Positions 1-12,945 of a stretch of DNA of 64,000 nucleotides are shown one piece after another. Source of the DNA: Paramecium pentaurelia (Eukaryota > Ciliophora > Oligohymenophorea > Peniculida > Parameciidae); the NCBI GenBank assembly GCA_905183005.1, contig CAJJDO010000055.1, forward strand, positions 143,111 through 207,110, in the 5' to 3' direction. How positions within the stretch are numbered: the first letter of the stretch is position 1; every line of letters starts with the position of its first letter. Under the pieces are notes generated by a model, which saw only the letters and a list, made by a program, of their open reading frames with translations, did no database searches and was not told where the DNA came from. The position numbers and the translations under genes were made by a program.

Positions 1-3000
1 TAAATTCCATTAAATACATATACGTTAAGTTGCATCTTTAATTTAAAATAATTGAAATCCAGTTTTAATTACTAAATTATCAAATAATTCTAATTCATCT
101 ATATTTATTGAATATTAATTAATAAAACCCATAACATCTGATTCAATCTCTTCATGTCTTTAATATGAAAAATTACTCATCCTTACTAATCCATGTGATC
201 CAGCACTATAATTAACACAAAAAGATGAATAATATTCACTATCATATTTAGTTACAAAATTCAATAATCTCTACTTTAAGTTATTATTCATATTATAAAC
301 AATAATAATTTTATTAAAATGAATAATAAATCCAAAATGATTTGTTAAGTATTTATCATTTAAGATTAAATCTAATACATTACCATCTATAATTAAAGCA
401 TTGTTATTGATTTTTATTTTATCATTTTAAATTTAAGCATTTCTACGATTGGATAAAGTAGAACTTTTCTTAGGATCTTCTTGATTAAGACTACTAATAA
501 TTTATCTAATTTAATAAAGTATATCATCTCTTGATGAAGACTAAAAATTATAAGTAATTGTTTCATTATGTAATACACTATTCTTAATACAAAATGGTAA
601 AACTAATTCATATGGTTTTTCTGATTGAATAATTATTCTAGATCTGTTAGTAATAAATGATTCCTTAATTAAATCCTAATTATCATTTTAACTAATTCCA
701 AAAAGACCAATTATATCATACTAATTTTCAGATAATAATTCTATCAATTAAATAGTTTTTTCATAATCATTAATAATTAAACTCTTTGCTTTCTAGAGAT
801 CTTATTCTTTAATTGACATCTTCAAAAAACAAATAATTATATCTCCTCTATTAATTAAATATTGAATTTATTTCTATAATGATGCTTTCTTAACTAAATC
901 AAATTTCTCATATCCAGGAATATCTGAAATAGTTACAATACAAAATCTACACAATAATACTAATTGATTTGATTCTTTAAGTTAAAAATTGTTATCCTAA
1001 ATCATCATAGCTATAAATCTTGAAGGAATCTTAAACATCTTATTATTTTTAGTTTCATCATAATCAATAAATCCTTGATGATATAATCGATAATGAATTA
1101 TATAAGGAATTTCTAAGTCATTAATTTTCAATACATAACAGAGTTACTCTTGTCTATTAAATCCATAAGTCTTATAGGAAATTTTAAATAATTTGCTTAA
1201 TTTTAATAAGGCTTCATCCTCAGCTAGAAAGTATTAATCAATATTGAATTTAGGTTTTTTAATTCTTTCCCTTTCTGAGAAAGCTAATTTTGAATTTTTC
1301 TATGATGATCTATTCTCTTCTCCAGTACTCATTAATTCACTTCTAGTTAGATGGCACAAAGAAATAACAGAAAATAATTCAAAATATTAAAAAGGTTAAC
1401 TTAATCCTAATTCAACAAGTGTGTTTTCTCTGTAAATTTAGATCTATTTAACTTGTTCTTCTTCTGGTTCCTGACTAACTTAACTATGTTATTATTGATT
1501 AAGAAGATTTCCAGCTAAGAATCCTCCATCCATACTGTGATATATTTCTAATGAAGGTCTAGCACTATTTGGATTATTGATCATTTGAGAATGAAGTGTT
1601 TAAGTATTCTATTTAAAAAAAGGTCTTTTATTTTATCCAGCTTCTTTATTAAAAATAGCATTATATTATTAATGAGAAGTTATACTTAATTTTTAAGGTG
1701 GTACATTAGGACTTATAGTATCAATCTTCTCTTATAATATTTCTATGTTTTCATCATTAACTTATTTAATTAGATTGTAATAAAATTATGTTTTTTTAAA
1801 TGATTAAGATAATACTAAATCTGGAATTAGAGTTTGATCAATTTAATAAATATTATCTCCATGACATAAAGCTTCAATTTTAGCATCAGATAATATCTGA
1901 ATATTTAAAAACACATGAGTAGTATTCATAATTTCTTTCATATTAACTGGATAATTGATACTTTATTGTTTGGAAGTTAACTTTGTTTCTAATATCAATT
2001 CTTTACAGTCTTTTGATTATTATTATTATTGTGATCGATTTTCATTGATAATTAAGAATACATCAAATAGATGTAAAAATAAATTTAAATAAGATGGTAA
2101 CACAACTAAGAATTATTAATAACAATTTAATATAATTTGACTGAATGATTAATTTGATTAGTATCCATAATATTAGATCAATGATGCAATTATAGGCATG
2201 ATAATATAAAGGAATAATTATAATATACTGAGATTTTTATATCTATTCTTATTATGCTATTATTTTTTTACTGATTAAACATTTCTACTATATAAAGATT
2301 GTCCTCCAACATTTATAAGAATTCCAAATACCCATTCACTGAATTGTAATGCTTATCCAAAAAACAGAATATTTTCTGGTAAAATAGGTTCTCCTTTTGG
2401 ATCTTTGGATAATTTTATATGACCTTCAAATTATTCAAAATTGTAATTATTATTGAATGTTAGTTTACCCTTTAAAATCTTCCTTAAATAGTTCAAATCA
2501 CCTTTATTTGGTGCATTCATCTCAACTTTTGTTGTCTTCATTGGTTCCTTACGTTGTAGAAAAGCCTACTTAAAATAGCTTTTTGAATAAAAGTATCCAT
2601 GTCTATCACTCATGTCCAATATGACTAAGTCTCCTGGACATTATTAATTTCTACTAAGGAGAATAAAGTCTCCTCTTTTTAAATTGCTGTAAAATACATC
2701 TTCTACATTTGATGCAGGTAAAACATCAGGTATATTTGATTAAGAATCAAGATGTTAACTACTTCTAATGGATGATGAACGAGCCTGTCTTATGTAATTT
2801 TATATATCACTATAAACCATGTCTTCTCGTTTGAATCCTTTTAATCTAGTATAAGTAATTCGTGTTTGTAACAAAATAGATTGCCAACTTTATTTTTACT
2901 CTAAAAATAATTATATTGTTCTAATCGCTGCTTCAATTAGAAAAGGCAATAAGTAAACTATAAACAAAGTGAGTCTATTTGTAAATTGTTCAATAATTAC

Positions 3001-3519
3001 GACGATATAACATCTTCCTAGTTGTCATTTTAAACTATTCCCACTAAAATTAGAATGAAACTAACAATAAGAAACAGATCATTAATATAGTCCCCAAACA
3101 TAGTATTCAATAACTCTAGAATTTTCTAATCAATCATTCAAATTTATTACTTCCTTTAAGCATCCTGTCATATACTCATATAACCACTACTTCCTTCTTA
3201 CTTTGTCCTCGTAACTCTATCCATATTCAAAAGTAAGCTAACGATACTTTTAATTTTATACATCTATTAGACTTTTTTATTTTTCCATTTACTAATATTT
3301 TTTATGAATTTCTTAAACCAATTCATACAATTACTCCCTGTTTTCTAAAAATAAACATCCAAAAACATAATATTTACCAAATTACTATAATATCATCATA
3401 AAGTCATCAATGAAGTAGAATTAGAATTGTAAAAATAATTAAATGGTATCAGTAGTTTGATATTCATTCAAAATTAAACTAAAAAAAAAAGGATTTTAAT
3501 TCTTACTTAAATAAGACAT
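1..3519 (-). CDS. P4-ATPase-like protein with degenerate catalytic motifs (3' end outside window)
   Basis: The family flips phospholipids across membranes. The order of recognisable parts fits a P4-ATPase: an actuator-type stretch GDFILLSRNQQCPGDLVILD, then ENILFFGQALQFSEWVFG, and later ALIIDGNVLDL. At the phosphorylation site, where the family has DKTGT, the sequence reads HVFLNIQILSD, so the aspartate is Asn. The segment where DGANDV is expected reads NYSAGSHGLVRM. It therefore looks like a pseudo-enzyme, perhaps with a scaffold role (inference). Two introns (25 and 26 nt) near the N-terminus put the start at 3519 in frame with the actuator part. The frame stays open through the left edge, so the C-terminal membrane segments are missing here. 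Confidence 0.75.
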
Positions 3520-3914
3520 TTCATATAATATATAATAGTAAAATAAATTCTGTTAAAATTACTTTAGTTATTTATTTGTCTTGATATATATATAGAAAAT
3601 ATGAATTGGTTTATGATTTCAAAATTTAAAGTTTATAAATTGAAATATATATTTATTTACTTAATTTAAAAAAAGAAAAGATTATTAACTCAAAAATTTA
3701 TCATTATTATCACAAATTTATATAATAATAATCAATGATAATATAGAGTCTGTTATTTTATTTATTTATTCATTCTGAATTTTAATTGATCATTATTTTG
3801 TTAATTTATATTTTTATTTGATAATGAAATTTTTATGTTTTGTATGTTATAATATTTTAATATTTGATAGTATTATTTAAATTCAAAGAATTTTATTATT
3901 TTTATTTTGTTATC
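3520..3914. other. AT-rich intergenic region
   Basis: Gap between two divergently transcribed genes. It is very AT-rich, and I see no coding frame, repeat or RNA gene in it. It presumably holds the promoters of both neighbours. Confidence 0.6.
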
Positions 3915-4801
3915 ATGAATAATGAAATAGGAAAACCTAATCCAATAAGATTAGTAATAATTCAATATAAATAGTTTAGTCCACTCAGCTTCTATATTTT
4001 ATGGATTACAAAATTCATGAATATAGTCCTGAAGAATTATATGAAAACAAAGCTAGATTATTTGAATCATTAATGACAGAATGGAATAATATGAGTACAA
4101 TAGAACAAGAAAAATATAGTTAAAAAGTAAGATTCATAAATGGAGGTGAAAAAGCAAAATACCGCAAAGATGAATAATCATCTGAAACAATGTATGAAAC
4201 TGCAGATGAAAAACCAACAAAAGCTTTATAATCAATAATTCAAGAAAAAAGCGAAAGTTAAGAAAGATCTGAAGAAAAAAAATCAGAAGAAAAAATCAAA
4301 GAACAATGTATTAATATAAATTATGTTTAATAAGAAAATAATAAGCATGTCTCATCTTTAAATGAATTAAAATAGGATTAAATAATTACTTATGAAGTAA
4401 TTTCTGAAAAAGAAACTAATTCATAATAATAACCCTTTAAAATTTAAACATCTCAAAATTAACAATTAATTTAAGAAGATGAGAATGAGTAGAATAATCT
4501 TTAAGAGAATATAAAAGAAAATAATATAAAGATTGATTATTTAAAATAAGATAATGAAATTGATGAACAATAAAATTATAATAAAGGGAAAAAGTCAGGT
4601 ATAAGTTAGAAACGCTCTCAAAAAGGAACCAATGATAAAATGAAACAAAAAGGAAGTATAATTAAAAAAAGAGCCTTAAGTCTTTCAAAATAAACATAGT
4701 TAGAAGAACAATAAAATTAAAAAAATTTCTCTATTAATGAAACACTTACCTTGAAATAACTTAAAGATTAGATTAAGAATTTGTTTAAATAAATTGAATG
4801 A
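3915..4801 (+). CDS. HMG-box protein with a Gln/Glu/Lys-rich tail
   Basis: Probably a chromatin protein that bends DNA. One intron, 3954-3979 (26 nt), joins the short first exon to the rest and gives 286 residues. Residues about 7-60 fit an HMG box: KPNPIRLSTQLLYFMDYK, then ELYENKARLFESLMTEWNNM followed by STIEQEKY, with the helix-2 Trp and the final Lys-Tyr in place. The remaining three quarters is low complexity, rich in Gln, Glu, Lys and Ser, with several basic clusters and no second box. Only one box is visible, so it could be an HMGB-like architectural protein or a sequence-specific factor. The stop TGA lies 48 bp before the stop of the converging neighbour. Confidence 0.6.
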
Positions 4802-4849
4802 AATTAATAATCATATGCTTATATATAATTATAAATACATATATATGAA

Positions 4850-7800
4850 TCAATCTTTTGATAGTTAAGAATGAGCAGATTTTCGAATTCTAATTTTTGT
4901 AAAACTCTAACTTGTTGCTGGAGTTGAATTATTAATTAATCTTGAATCTACACTATAAAAACTATTAGCATGATTGTGAGATGTAATTTTATATTGTAAT
5001 TTAAGTTAATTCCATGAATCAAGATTTTATATAATTCTAAAACATTCTTTTGAAGATTATTTATTCATAAATTTGGATATCAAATTGCAAATTGTCTTTA
5101 TAAATTCATTTAAATAATTAAATTTCTTATTTTATACTGAATTTGATTATGTTAATTCTGCCAATTATTTAATCACACTTAATAAATTTAATTTCATAAA
5201 TATAGTATGTATGTTAAATTCTGATCCAAATTCCAAATTTAATTTCAATAATTTTATAAATATCCCTTAAAATGTTTAATTAGGTCGAATAGGGAAACAT
5301 TATTTACAAATTTCAATTAAACAACTCCAAGTTGTAGTAGTTATTCTATTAAGTAATTATGTTTATCCTCTACTCATTCCATATTCAATTAATAAATATA
5401 GTGTTTCACATAATAAGGTTTTACTTATATCCAATTCAATAATTTATGTTGTTGATGTTTTCCATGATATTGAGTTAATGATCACTTTACATAGATAATC
5501 AATATAAGTTTAAGCATTATCTTAGAAATTCATATATTCTGGTTTTTTTTTAATTATTAAATTGACTAATTATCCACATATTATTGAACTATTTTCTTTT
5601 ACATATGGAGTTAATTTAATCTTAAACAAATATATCTTAATAATAATAATAATCAAATATTACTTTCATTAAATTATCAAAAACTTTACTATTTTCATCC
5701 AGTAAAATGATTCCCAACAATTATTATCTATTATTCATACAATGAGTTTTAGAAAATAATTTATGATCTCCTAAGATTAATTATTATATTATTATTGATA
5801 AAAACTAGAGTAGATTATAACAAAATGGTTCATCCTTCATTAAACTAATAAATTATTAAATTTTATATACTTTTCTATTTAATATTAATCTTATTTTTAT
5901 TCATGATCCCATTTGCCAAGTGTTACATCCTTTAGAGATAAAGGATATAATTAAAATGATAAATTTCTTGAATGCTTTTTCTATATATTTTTATGACTAT
6001 CCTTAATAAATGAAACAGATTTCTAATCATATTTAGTATTACTCTCCTTGGTTTCAACTCTTAATTCTAAAGGATTAGGATTATAATTATAAGGAACAAA
6101 AGGATCCTTAACAGAATCTTATTCATCTAAATCAAACATTACTGAAGCACTTCTTAATACTATTAATTTTTCTCTTGTAGCTCTTGATTATCTTTTTTTA
6201 TGAGGTTCATTGATTATTTCAGCATTTTAAATAGCTACTCTAATAACATCCATCATTGAAGCTGGTTTTTCATTAGATGGTGGTAAAATCTTATTTGAAA
6301 CTTTATTGAAAAATGATAATTATTTTATTGTTTTCTTTTAAACAAATGGTTTAAGTTAATCTATATCCCATTTTAAATGAATCTTTTCTTCAACAGTAAA
6401 ATTAAAATTGTTTTCATTTTACTAATACACTTTTTCTTTTAAATGAAAATCTGGATGTAAAGTGAAACTCTCTAGCATATTATTATTTCTAAAATTTTAT
6501 GAACATTTAAATAATAAATCTTATTTATTTTTTGGATTTAATAATAAATTAATAATATCTTCAAACAATTTAGCAGCTTTAAAATATGTCCATACTTATT
6601 CATACAATTTTTATTAATGTTCTGTAACATTATGACCCAATGAATTAATTTATAAAAAGAGATTTATTAGAAATGTAGAGGATTAATCATAATTAATGTA
6701 GTACAAAAAAGCATAAGGAATATTATAATGTAAACAAAAGTATATTGAAATGTCTTATTCTTTTTCTAAATAAAATATCATTAATTAAGTTAAATGATTG
6801 AAATTACAATTTTTTAAATGATCTTCATTTATACATTCAGCCAAATATGAAACTAAAAATCAATATATATATAGTTATACAAGCAATTTATAAATAAGCT
6901 GGGTTAACTTTAGCAATTATTTAATGATTCTCCTCATCAGTTAAACTCTATAATGATCTAATTGATCTTATATGATAAATATGAGCAGGGGCTTATAAAG
7001 AATAACAATCCTTAAGATTTGGTATATCTTTTAAACTGATTTTATGATTGAAATCAATTTTCATCCACTAAGATAGTTTAATATTGTACACAATTTGCAG
7101 GATCATATTTTAAAGGACAATAGATAAATGAAAGCATTATCTCAATATTATCCTTTAGTTTAAACATATTTTATGAATTAATTACACTACTAGCTATTCT
7201 TTTAGAAATAACAGGAATAGGATAATTCATTTTACTGAGCCATCTCTATAATTCCACTACTATTTGATTTTCTTTTCTAATTGAACTTGATTTAGTAGGA
7301 CTATCACATTCAGTTGGTTCTTCAAAAAATTAGATTTCCACATTTCTTGGAGTTCTCATAGCAATTATTTCCTCAACTTCATGAAAAATTAAGGGATTTA
7401 TCTCATGTATTAAAGGCCATTTATGTACAATCTATTAAAGACTTGTATAGAGTTCAATGGTAACTTTATAATCATGGATATTTCCCAAAATAGTTTTGTA
7501 AGCTTAAGCTATTTATTCTGCAACTGACTAACCTTCTTTAGAATCATTTTTAGGTATTTGTTTAATAAAGAATTGTAGCTATGTTATACACTCTTTATAT
7601 ATGTTTGGAAGATGACTTTTAATCACATCTGATAAGATATAAGTGTCTTATGAAAATACTAATGTGCATGCATTTAAGAACTATATTTAAAACTATGTGA
7701 TTGGTGCAAACCTTTCAATTATTAGTTCTAAGAGCATTTTGATATTTTAACCAAACATTGATTAAAGCATCAACATATAAAAAAAGAGATTCTCTTATTT

Positions 7801-7960
7801 AAGTAATAGATGCCACATTGATTAAAAAGGTAATAATTATGCAATCTGTTTACAAGCTTTAGACATAAATGAAAATCTTATTTATTCTATATTTGTGTTA
7901 ACCTATTTTTGTATAAATAAATACAGCTTCTTTTAAATATTCTGCACACTTTAATTGCAT
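4850..7960 (-). CDS. Large helical protein, SAPS-like (phosphatase-associated) candidate
   Basis: A 994-residue reading is obtained after removing introns of 22, 22, 28, 28 and 26 nt, and the total is divisible by three. The middle contains helical repeats such as TQLMIFYLEKEQDISIYF followed by a hydrophobic LINLFLQI stretch, which resembles the region of SAPS proteins that bind PP6/Sit4-type phosphatases. A charged linker near residue 640 carries KKRQSRATREK. No catalytic motif is visible. The SAPS assignment is by general pattern only; another alpha-solenoid protein is possible. The start at 7960 is chosen because an in-frame ATG at 8023 would run into the divergent neighbour. Confidence 0.45.
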
Positions 7961-8010
7961 TGGATGATGAAAGTCTATTTTTATTATAATTTTATTTATT
8001 AACACAAAAT
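7961..8010. promoter_or_regulatory. 50-bp shared region between two divergent start codons
   Basis: Only 50 bp separate the ATG of the SAPS-like gene (minus) from the ATG of the TTLL gene (plus). Both promoters must lie here or inside the 5' coding ends. No specific motif is recognised. Inferred from gene positions only. Confidence 0.4.
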
Positions 8011-9466
8011 ATGTAATAAACATAAAGAGGTCGTAAATTGAAAAAGAGTTAGAGTTCTAAGAAAATTAGGGCTTAAACAGAGGATATTAAAAAGAAATCA
8101 TTAAATAAAAAAACAGTTTGTGTGAGATAATTTTATGTAGGTCCTGGTAATAATGGAAAATTGATTGCGAATTATTTATCATAGCTTTAGTATTATTTAT
8201 AATATAAATATTTAGAGGTTGGAAATAATTAGATTAAGATATAAGTAAGACAAATAATGATTTCTATTTAAAATGGGTGTAAACCAATTCTGAAATTTAA
8301 TTTTAATTATTTAAGGAAGGATAATAAATAATCAATCATTTACCTAATCATATGATTTTAACATCAAAATAATTAATCATATAGACTATGAAAGAATACG
8401 AAAGATCAAAATAATGTATAGATATTCTATACTTAAATAAGAATTGTAATTTAATTCAAGTCATTTTTTCCCTGAAACATACAGAATAGATTTGACATCA
8501 GAACAATTAAGTCTTGAAGAAGATTAATTTCTAAAGACAGATAATTCAGCTATTTGGATAATTAAACCAACGTATTTTAATTGTGGACGAGGTATCAAGT
8601 TATGTTCTAATGCTAAAAAACTAAAATAAGAATTTTTAAAGTAGAATTTATATGATTTAGATTAAAATAAATTTCAAATTAAATCAAAGCTTAAAAAGGA
8701 TTTTTATAAAATGGAATATTTACTGCAAATCTAAGAAAGTGTATTGTTTAAAGATATATTGAAAATCCTTTACTTTTAGAAGGCAGAAAGTTTGACATTA
8801 GATGTTATGTTTTGATTGCCACAACTAGACCGTTATTTGTATTATTTTAACATGGTTATTTACGTTTATCAGTTGATAAATATAATGTTGAAGATATGGA
8901 TGATGAAAAAAATAGATATAAACATTTAACAAATGCAGCTATTTAAAAGAAACATCCATCATTTAATTAATCTAAAGAATCAACTATTTGGTCTATGTAA
9001 TAATTTGAAGTAAATTATAATTAAAAATTTATAGTAATATTTAAAAGATAAAAAGAATGTTACATAAGAGAAGATAGAAACATTATATTTATAAATGAAA
9101 AAGATATTTGCTCATATAATTAGATGTTCAGCTGATAAATTTGAAAAAAGAATTGGAACTTTTGAATTAATGGGTTGTGATATTATGATTGATACAAATT
9201 TAAAAGTTTATTTAATTGAGATGAATACTAATCCTGCATTATTTTTAGGTAATGAATTTATTATATATAATATAGATACTACTACATAAGCTGCAGTTAT
9301 TCCCCCAGTAATAAATTAAACACTTGATTTAGTTATTTATTTAAATGAAGAAAGAAATAAACCAATTGAAAAAAACTTATAAAATTATAGTAAATTAAAA
9401 TTAGGAAATTGGGAAGTTATTCATAATGAAGTTATTAACTTCAATTTAGTTACCCAATCAAATTGA
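8011..9466 (+). CDS. Tubulin tyrosine ligase-like (TTLL) glutamylase/glycylase family protein
   Basis: TTLL enzymes add amino acids (Tyr, Glu or Gly) to tubulin tails, mainly in cilia and cortical microtubules. Four introns (8190-8215, 8416-8441, 8641-8660, 9010-9034) give 452 residues. Family landmarks in order: QIINHLPNHMILTSKQ (the NHFP..hELTRKD segment), WIIKPTYFNCGRGI (ATP-binding lysine and glycine loop), IVQRYIENPLLLEGRKFD and RCYVLIATTRPLFV, and YLIEMNTNPAL with the Mg-binding Glu and Asn. All ATP-grasp residues I can place are kept, so it should be active. Which amino acid it transfers cannot be told. The second intron ends AAG rather than TAG. Confidence 0.85.
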
Positions 9467-9505
9467 ATCTTTTTCATATTAATAAAATAATACATAATAT
9501 AAATT

Positions 9506-11067
9506 TCAACTTTTAATTATTTTATCAATTAATCCTTTTGTTTTTTCAGTAAAATTATTAGATATTGATACTATTTCTCTTTCATTTTTTTTAATAAGGG
9601 ATGTTTTTAAAATAGCTATAATAAAAATAAAATAAATTACGTTAACTTGTTATGTGTTTAAATTTAAAGGTTTTAAAATGATTAAACTTTTTAGTTGCTT
9701 CATCTGCATCCATTTTCCATTTTTCATTTAATTTAAGTGATGAAGATATTTATAATTAATTATTAAAAGTGATTTAATATAATTAATCTAAAAATTCTTC
9801 ACTTCCTATATATTTTCTTAATAATGAACTAAACCATAAATATATATATATATACATTTTATCTGTATGAGTAAATTATGAAAAATTTATTCCTCCTTCT
9901 TAATGAATTAAATCCAAATATCTATGATTCAATACTTATTTTTATAAGCATTAACGAGAATGAACTTCTTTTTTTGTTTCAGCAACACATTCTAATAAAA
10001 TTTATTCAAGTTCTCCTCTTTAACAATTTTATTATGAAAGTTCTACTTTTAATTATTAAGTTAATTATTTTTCTTTTTATAATTGTTATTTTAAATCTTA
10101 TATTACATTACTTTTAGAGATTTCTTCAATCTAATATTATATAATTAATACTTATTGCATATCTTGATTTTATCTACTTTACTATTAAGATGATAATTCT
10201 CTTTTATATAAATCATGTAATGAAGAACCTTAATCCTAAAATTTACTTGATAATTATGTCTTCAATGTTTTCTTCACTGATGAAAAACCTCTTTTTGAAC
10301 CTTCACCAATTTCATCTTTTGTTGAATTTGCATAAGTTCCATCCTAAGTCATTGGTCTAATATCAGGTCTAATTTCAAGTATCTTCTTCATATTATTTCT
10401 TTCACCAACATCTCCAATTTAACCTATTCTTGTACCTACTTTTTATTCCTCACTTTTTTATTTATACAAATATAATAATTCATATTTTAATGCTTTATTT
10501 TCTTTTTTAGAATCTAATTAATTATATTTATATATTATTATACCAATAACAAAACCTTCATAATATTACTTTTCTTCTAATGTAATTTTTAATTTAAATT
10601 TTATTTCTTCAATAGTTCTCAATTATTCCTAACATAATTTATCTAATCTTAAGGCTTCTTCTTTAAAATAATCTCTTTCTTCTTCTAGAATTCTCTTTTT
10701 CTCATCTGCCTTTTATCTCAAAGCTTCTTCATCAATTTTTCTCTTCATATTCTTCAACTCTTTTTATACATCTGTCATTTATTCTCTATATGCAATCATA
10801 AAATCATCTTCTTATGATTTTATAATCTTATCAATCTTCCCTTATAAATTCTTCCTATTCAATCAATTACTTTTACATCAAGAATATCTTATAATTTATT
10901 ATAATCTCTATCAATTTCCTTTCCGTATTTTATATTGTCTTCTAAAAATACTTTCTTTTTCTATGGCATAAATTGGGTTTAAGTCAATAAAAGATTATCA
11001 AATCCTTCCATTACAGATTTTGTTATTTCTAAGATGAAAGTTAAGATTTACAATTTGGAGGTTCCAT
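9506..11067 (-). CDS. Coiled-coil protein of unknown function
   Basis: About 487-496 residues after removing introns of 23, 26 and 25 nt (a further 27-nt intron is optional). Residues about 60-200 are strongly charged heptad sequence (for example KRKIDEEALRQKADEKKRIL), then a short hydrophobic patch FVIGIIIYKYNQL, then a second coiled coil near the C-terminus. There is no enzymatic motif. Similar charged coils are common in axonemal and basal-body proteins, but that is only a suggestion. The start at 11067 follows from the 23-nt intron that joins MEPPN to the main frame; an alternative start is 11011. Confidence 0.6.
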
Positions 11068-11083
11068 AAATACTAAATAATTA

Positions 11084-12199
11084 TTTATAATTTATTAAAT
11101 AAAATTTCTGAAAAATATAAGAAAACTGTAAAAGAAACAGTTTAAGCTATATGCTATATCTTTAAAGCATTTGGAATCAATAATATCGATCCTAATATAT
11201 ATAGATAAGCATAACACAATCTCTCTGAAGCTGTAATAATACCTAAATATAATAGATTAAACCAATTACAAACATAATGCATAACTTATTAATATTAGAT
11301 TTATTTGATTTTGAATATAAATTAAATGAGATTACCAATACTAATGCAGATCCTGATGGATTAGAGATTATTTTACTTGCATTAAGAAATTCACTTTTTA
11401 TTATTTATAAAAATGGTAAGCCTGGAATGGATAATTCATCAAGTAAAGATTTACTTTTAATTTTTGGATAAATATTAGCTGAATCAGATATTTTTAGAAA
11501 TACAAAAAAATAATAGAAAAAAAAGTGTCTCATATAAAAATAAAATTAATAAATAAGACAAAAGAGTAAGAGGGTGTGATTCCTGCTCCTAAATTTATAT
11601 GTGAAGTTAATTAAGTCAAGGATTTTTAAAATCTAAATAGAATAATTAGACATTAATTCAAATAACTTTCATGTTTATTAAAAAGAAAGGAATCCCAATA
11701 AAACCAAGTATATTGAATATAAGATTAAAATAGATTGATAAAATAGTATCATAAATGAATTTAAACGATTTTACAGTTGATCAATTACTAAGTTTGTCTG
11801 ATCCAGATTAATTAAATGAAATTACAATAATTAAGTGATTAATTTGAATATTTTGAATCAATATCATCATAATTTGAAGATGCTTAGGAGAAAGTATCTT
11901 AATTGTTAAAAGAGGATCCAAATTCTGAATAGTAATTATAATAATTGCAATTACAAATCCAAAAAATTGTAGCTTAGAATAATATCAAATTTATGTCTTT
12001 GAAAAAGTTTAAAGAATAAGGGTTTTCTGAAAAAGATCTACTATATTGTTAGGCTAATGATTTTATTTAATATAATGAATTTGATTACTAGTAAGAACAC
12101 TTTGCTACTAGAATTGAATAATTAAATTAATATATAGAAGATGAAGTTGGTAGAATTAAGGTTCATCTCAAAGAACTAGTGTTTTATTCATTAAAATGA
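11084..12199 (+). CDS. Possible TEDC1-like (tubulin epsilon/delta complex) protein; start unresolved
   Basis: The first clear segment, ETVQAICYIFKAFG, continues through NIYRQAQHNLSEA. A 23-nt intron (GTAATAATACC...TAATAG) then joins it to a helical part ending SSSKDLLLIFGQILAESDIF. The order Leu-rich helix, FRxAK-like motif and ELLLaFgwLL-like motif resembles TEDC1, a basal-body protein needed for triplet microtubules. The C-terminal half is coiled coil and ends at TGA 12197-12199. I found no in-frame ATG for the first exon, and one frame change near 11820 is not explained by a normal intron. The gene model is therefore partial and the family call tentative. Confidence 0.4.
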
Positions 12200-12945
12200 A
12201 TATAATTATATTATTTTTACTTAAATATAATCATGTTCGTAATTGTAATTTATATTCGATTTTCTAAATACTTAAAATCTAAACCTAAATCATAAGAGAA
12301 ATACTAATTTCTATTCTTGTGATATTTTTATTCTTCAATCTTATTATTCAACTTTTAATTCCAGATCCTTTTTATATTAAAGAAAAACATCTTCAAAAAA
12401 ACTTTTAATTAAGTATAAAAACAATATTTAGTTTATAAGTTTTTACATTCATAATCATATTGTTATTGTTTTGGGAATAATAATAATTAATTAGTCATTT
12501 TTTAAATAAAATTAATTTGATTATGTTTGTAAAAGGGAAATAATATAAAGAATTAACAATTAGTTCTGATGACTTCATGATGAAATAGCAAATGATAGAT
12601 TATTCTAAAAAAAGTACTGTTTGTTGAAATTTCAAAAATTTATAGGAATTATAATTAATTCAACTTTTGGTATAACAAGTGTAATTATTTGATTATTAAA
12701 TTTTTTAAGTTATCATTTTATATCTTAGATTGTAAGATAGAGAAGCAAAAGTCAGAAAGCTTAGATGATTGATACTAAGATGATATTATTTAAAAAGCTT
12801 AACTGTCGTTCCACTTAAAATAATATGAATCCAGCATTAAAGAATGATATTAATATTTAATATTTTAGTATGATTACCAAAATTTTCATTTTATATAAAT
12901 TATATATCTTATTTTGAAATAAGCTTGCCTAGTTACTTCGCAATA
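12200..12945. other. Intergenic region without a convincing gene
   Basis: Very AT-rich. A short ATG frame at 12523 looks protein-like at first, but the only usable intron leaves a length not divisible by three. Frames of this size arise easily by chance when TGA is the only stop. Probably the promoter region of the Myb gene. Confidence 0.5.

Noticed and set aside
12523..12772. Small plus-strand ORF upstream of the Myb gene
   Set aside because: The only plausible intron (32 nt) leaves a coding length not divisible by three, and the translation has no recognisable feature.
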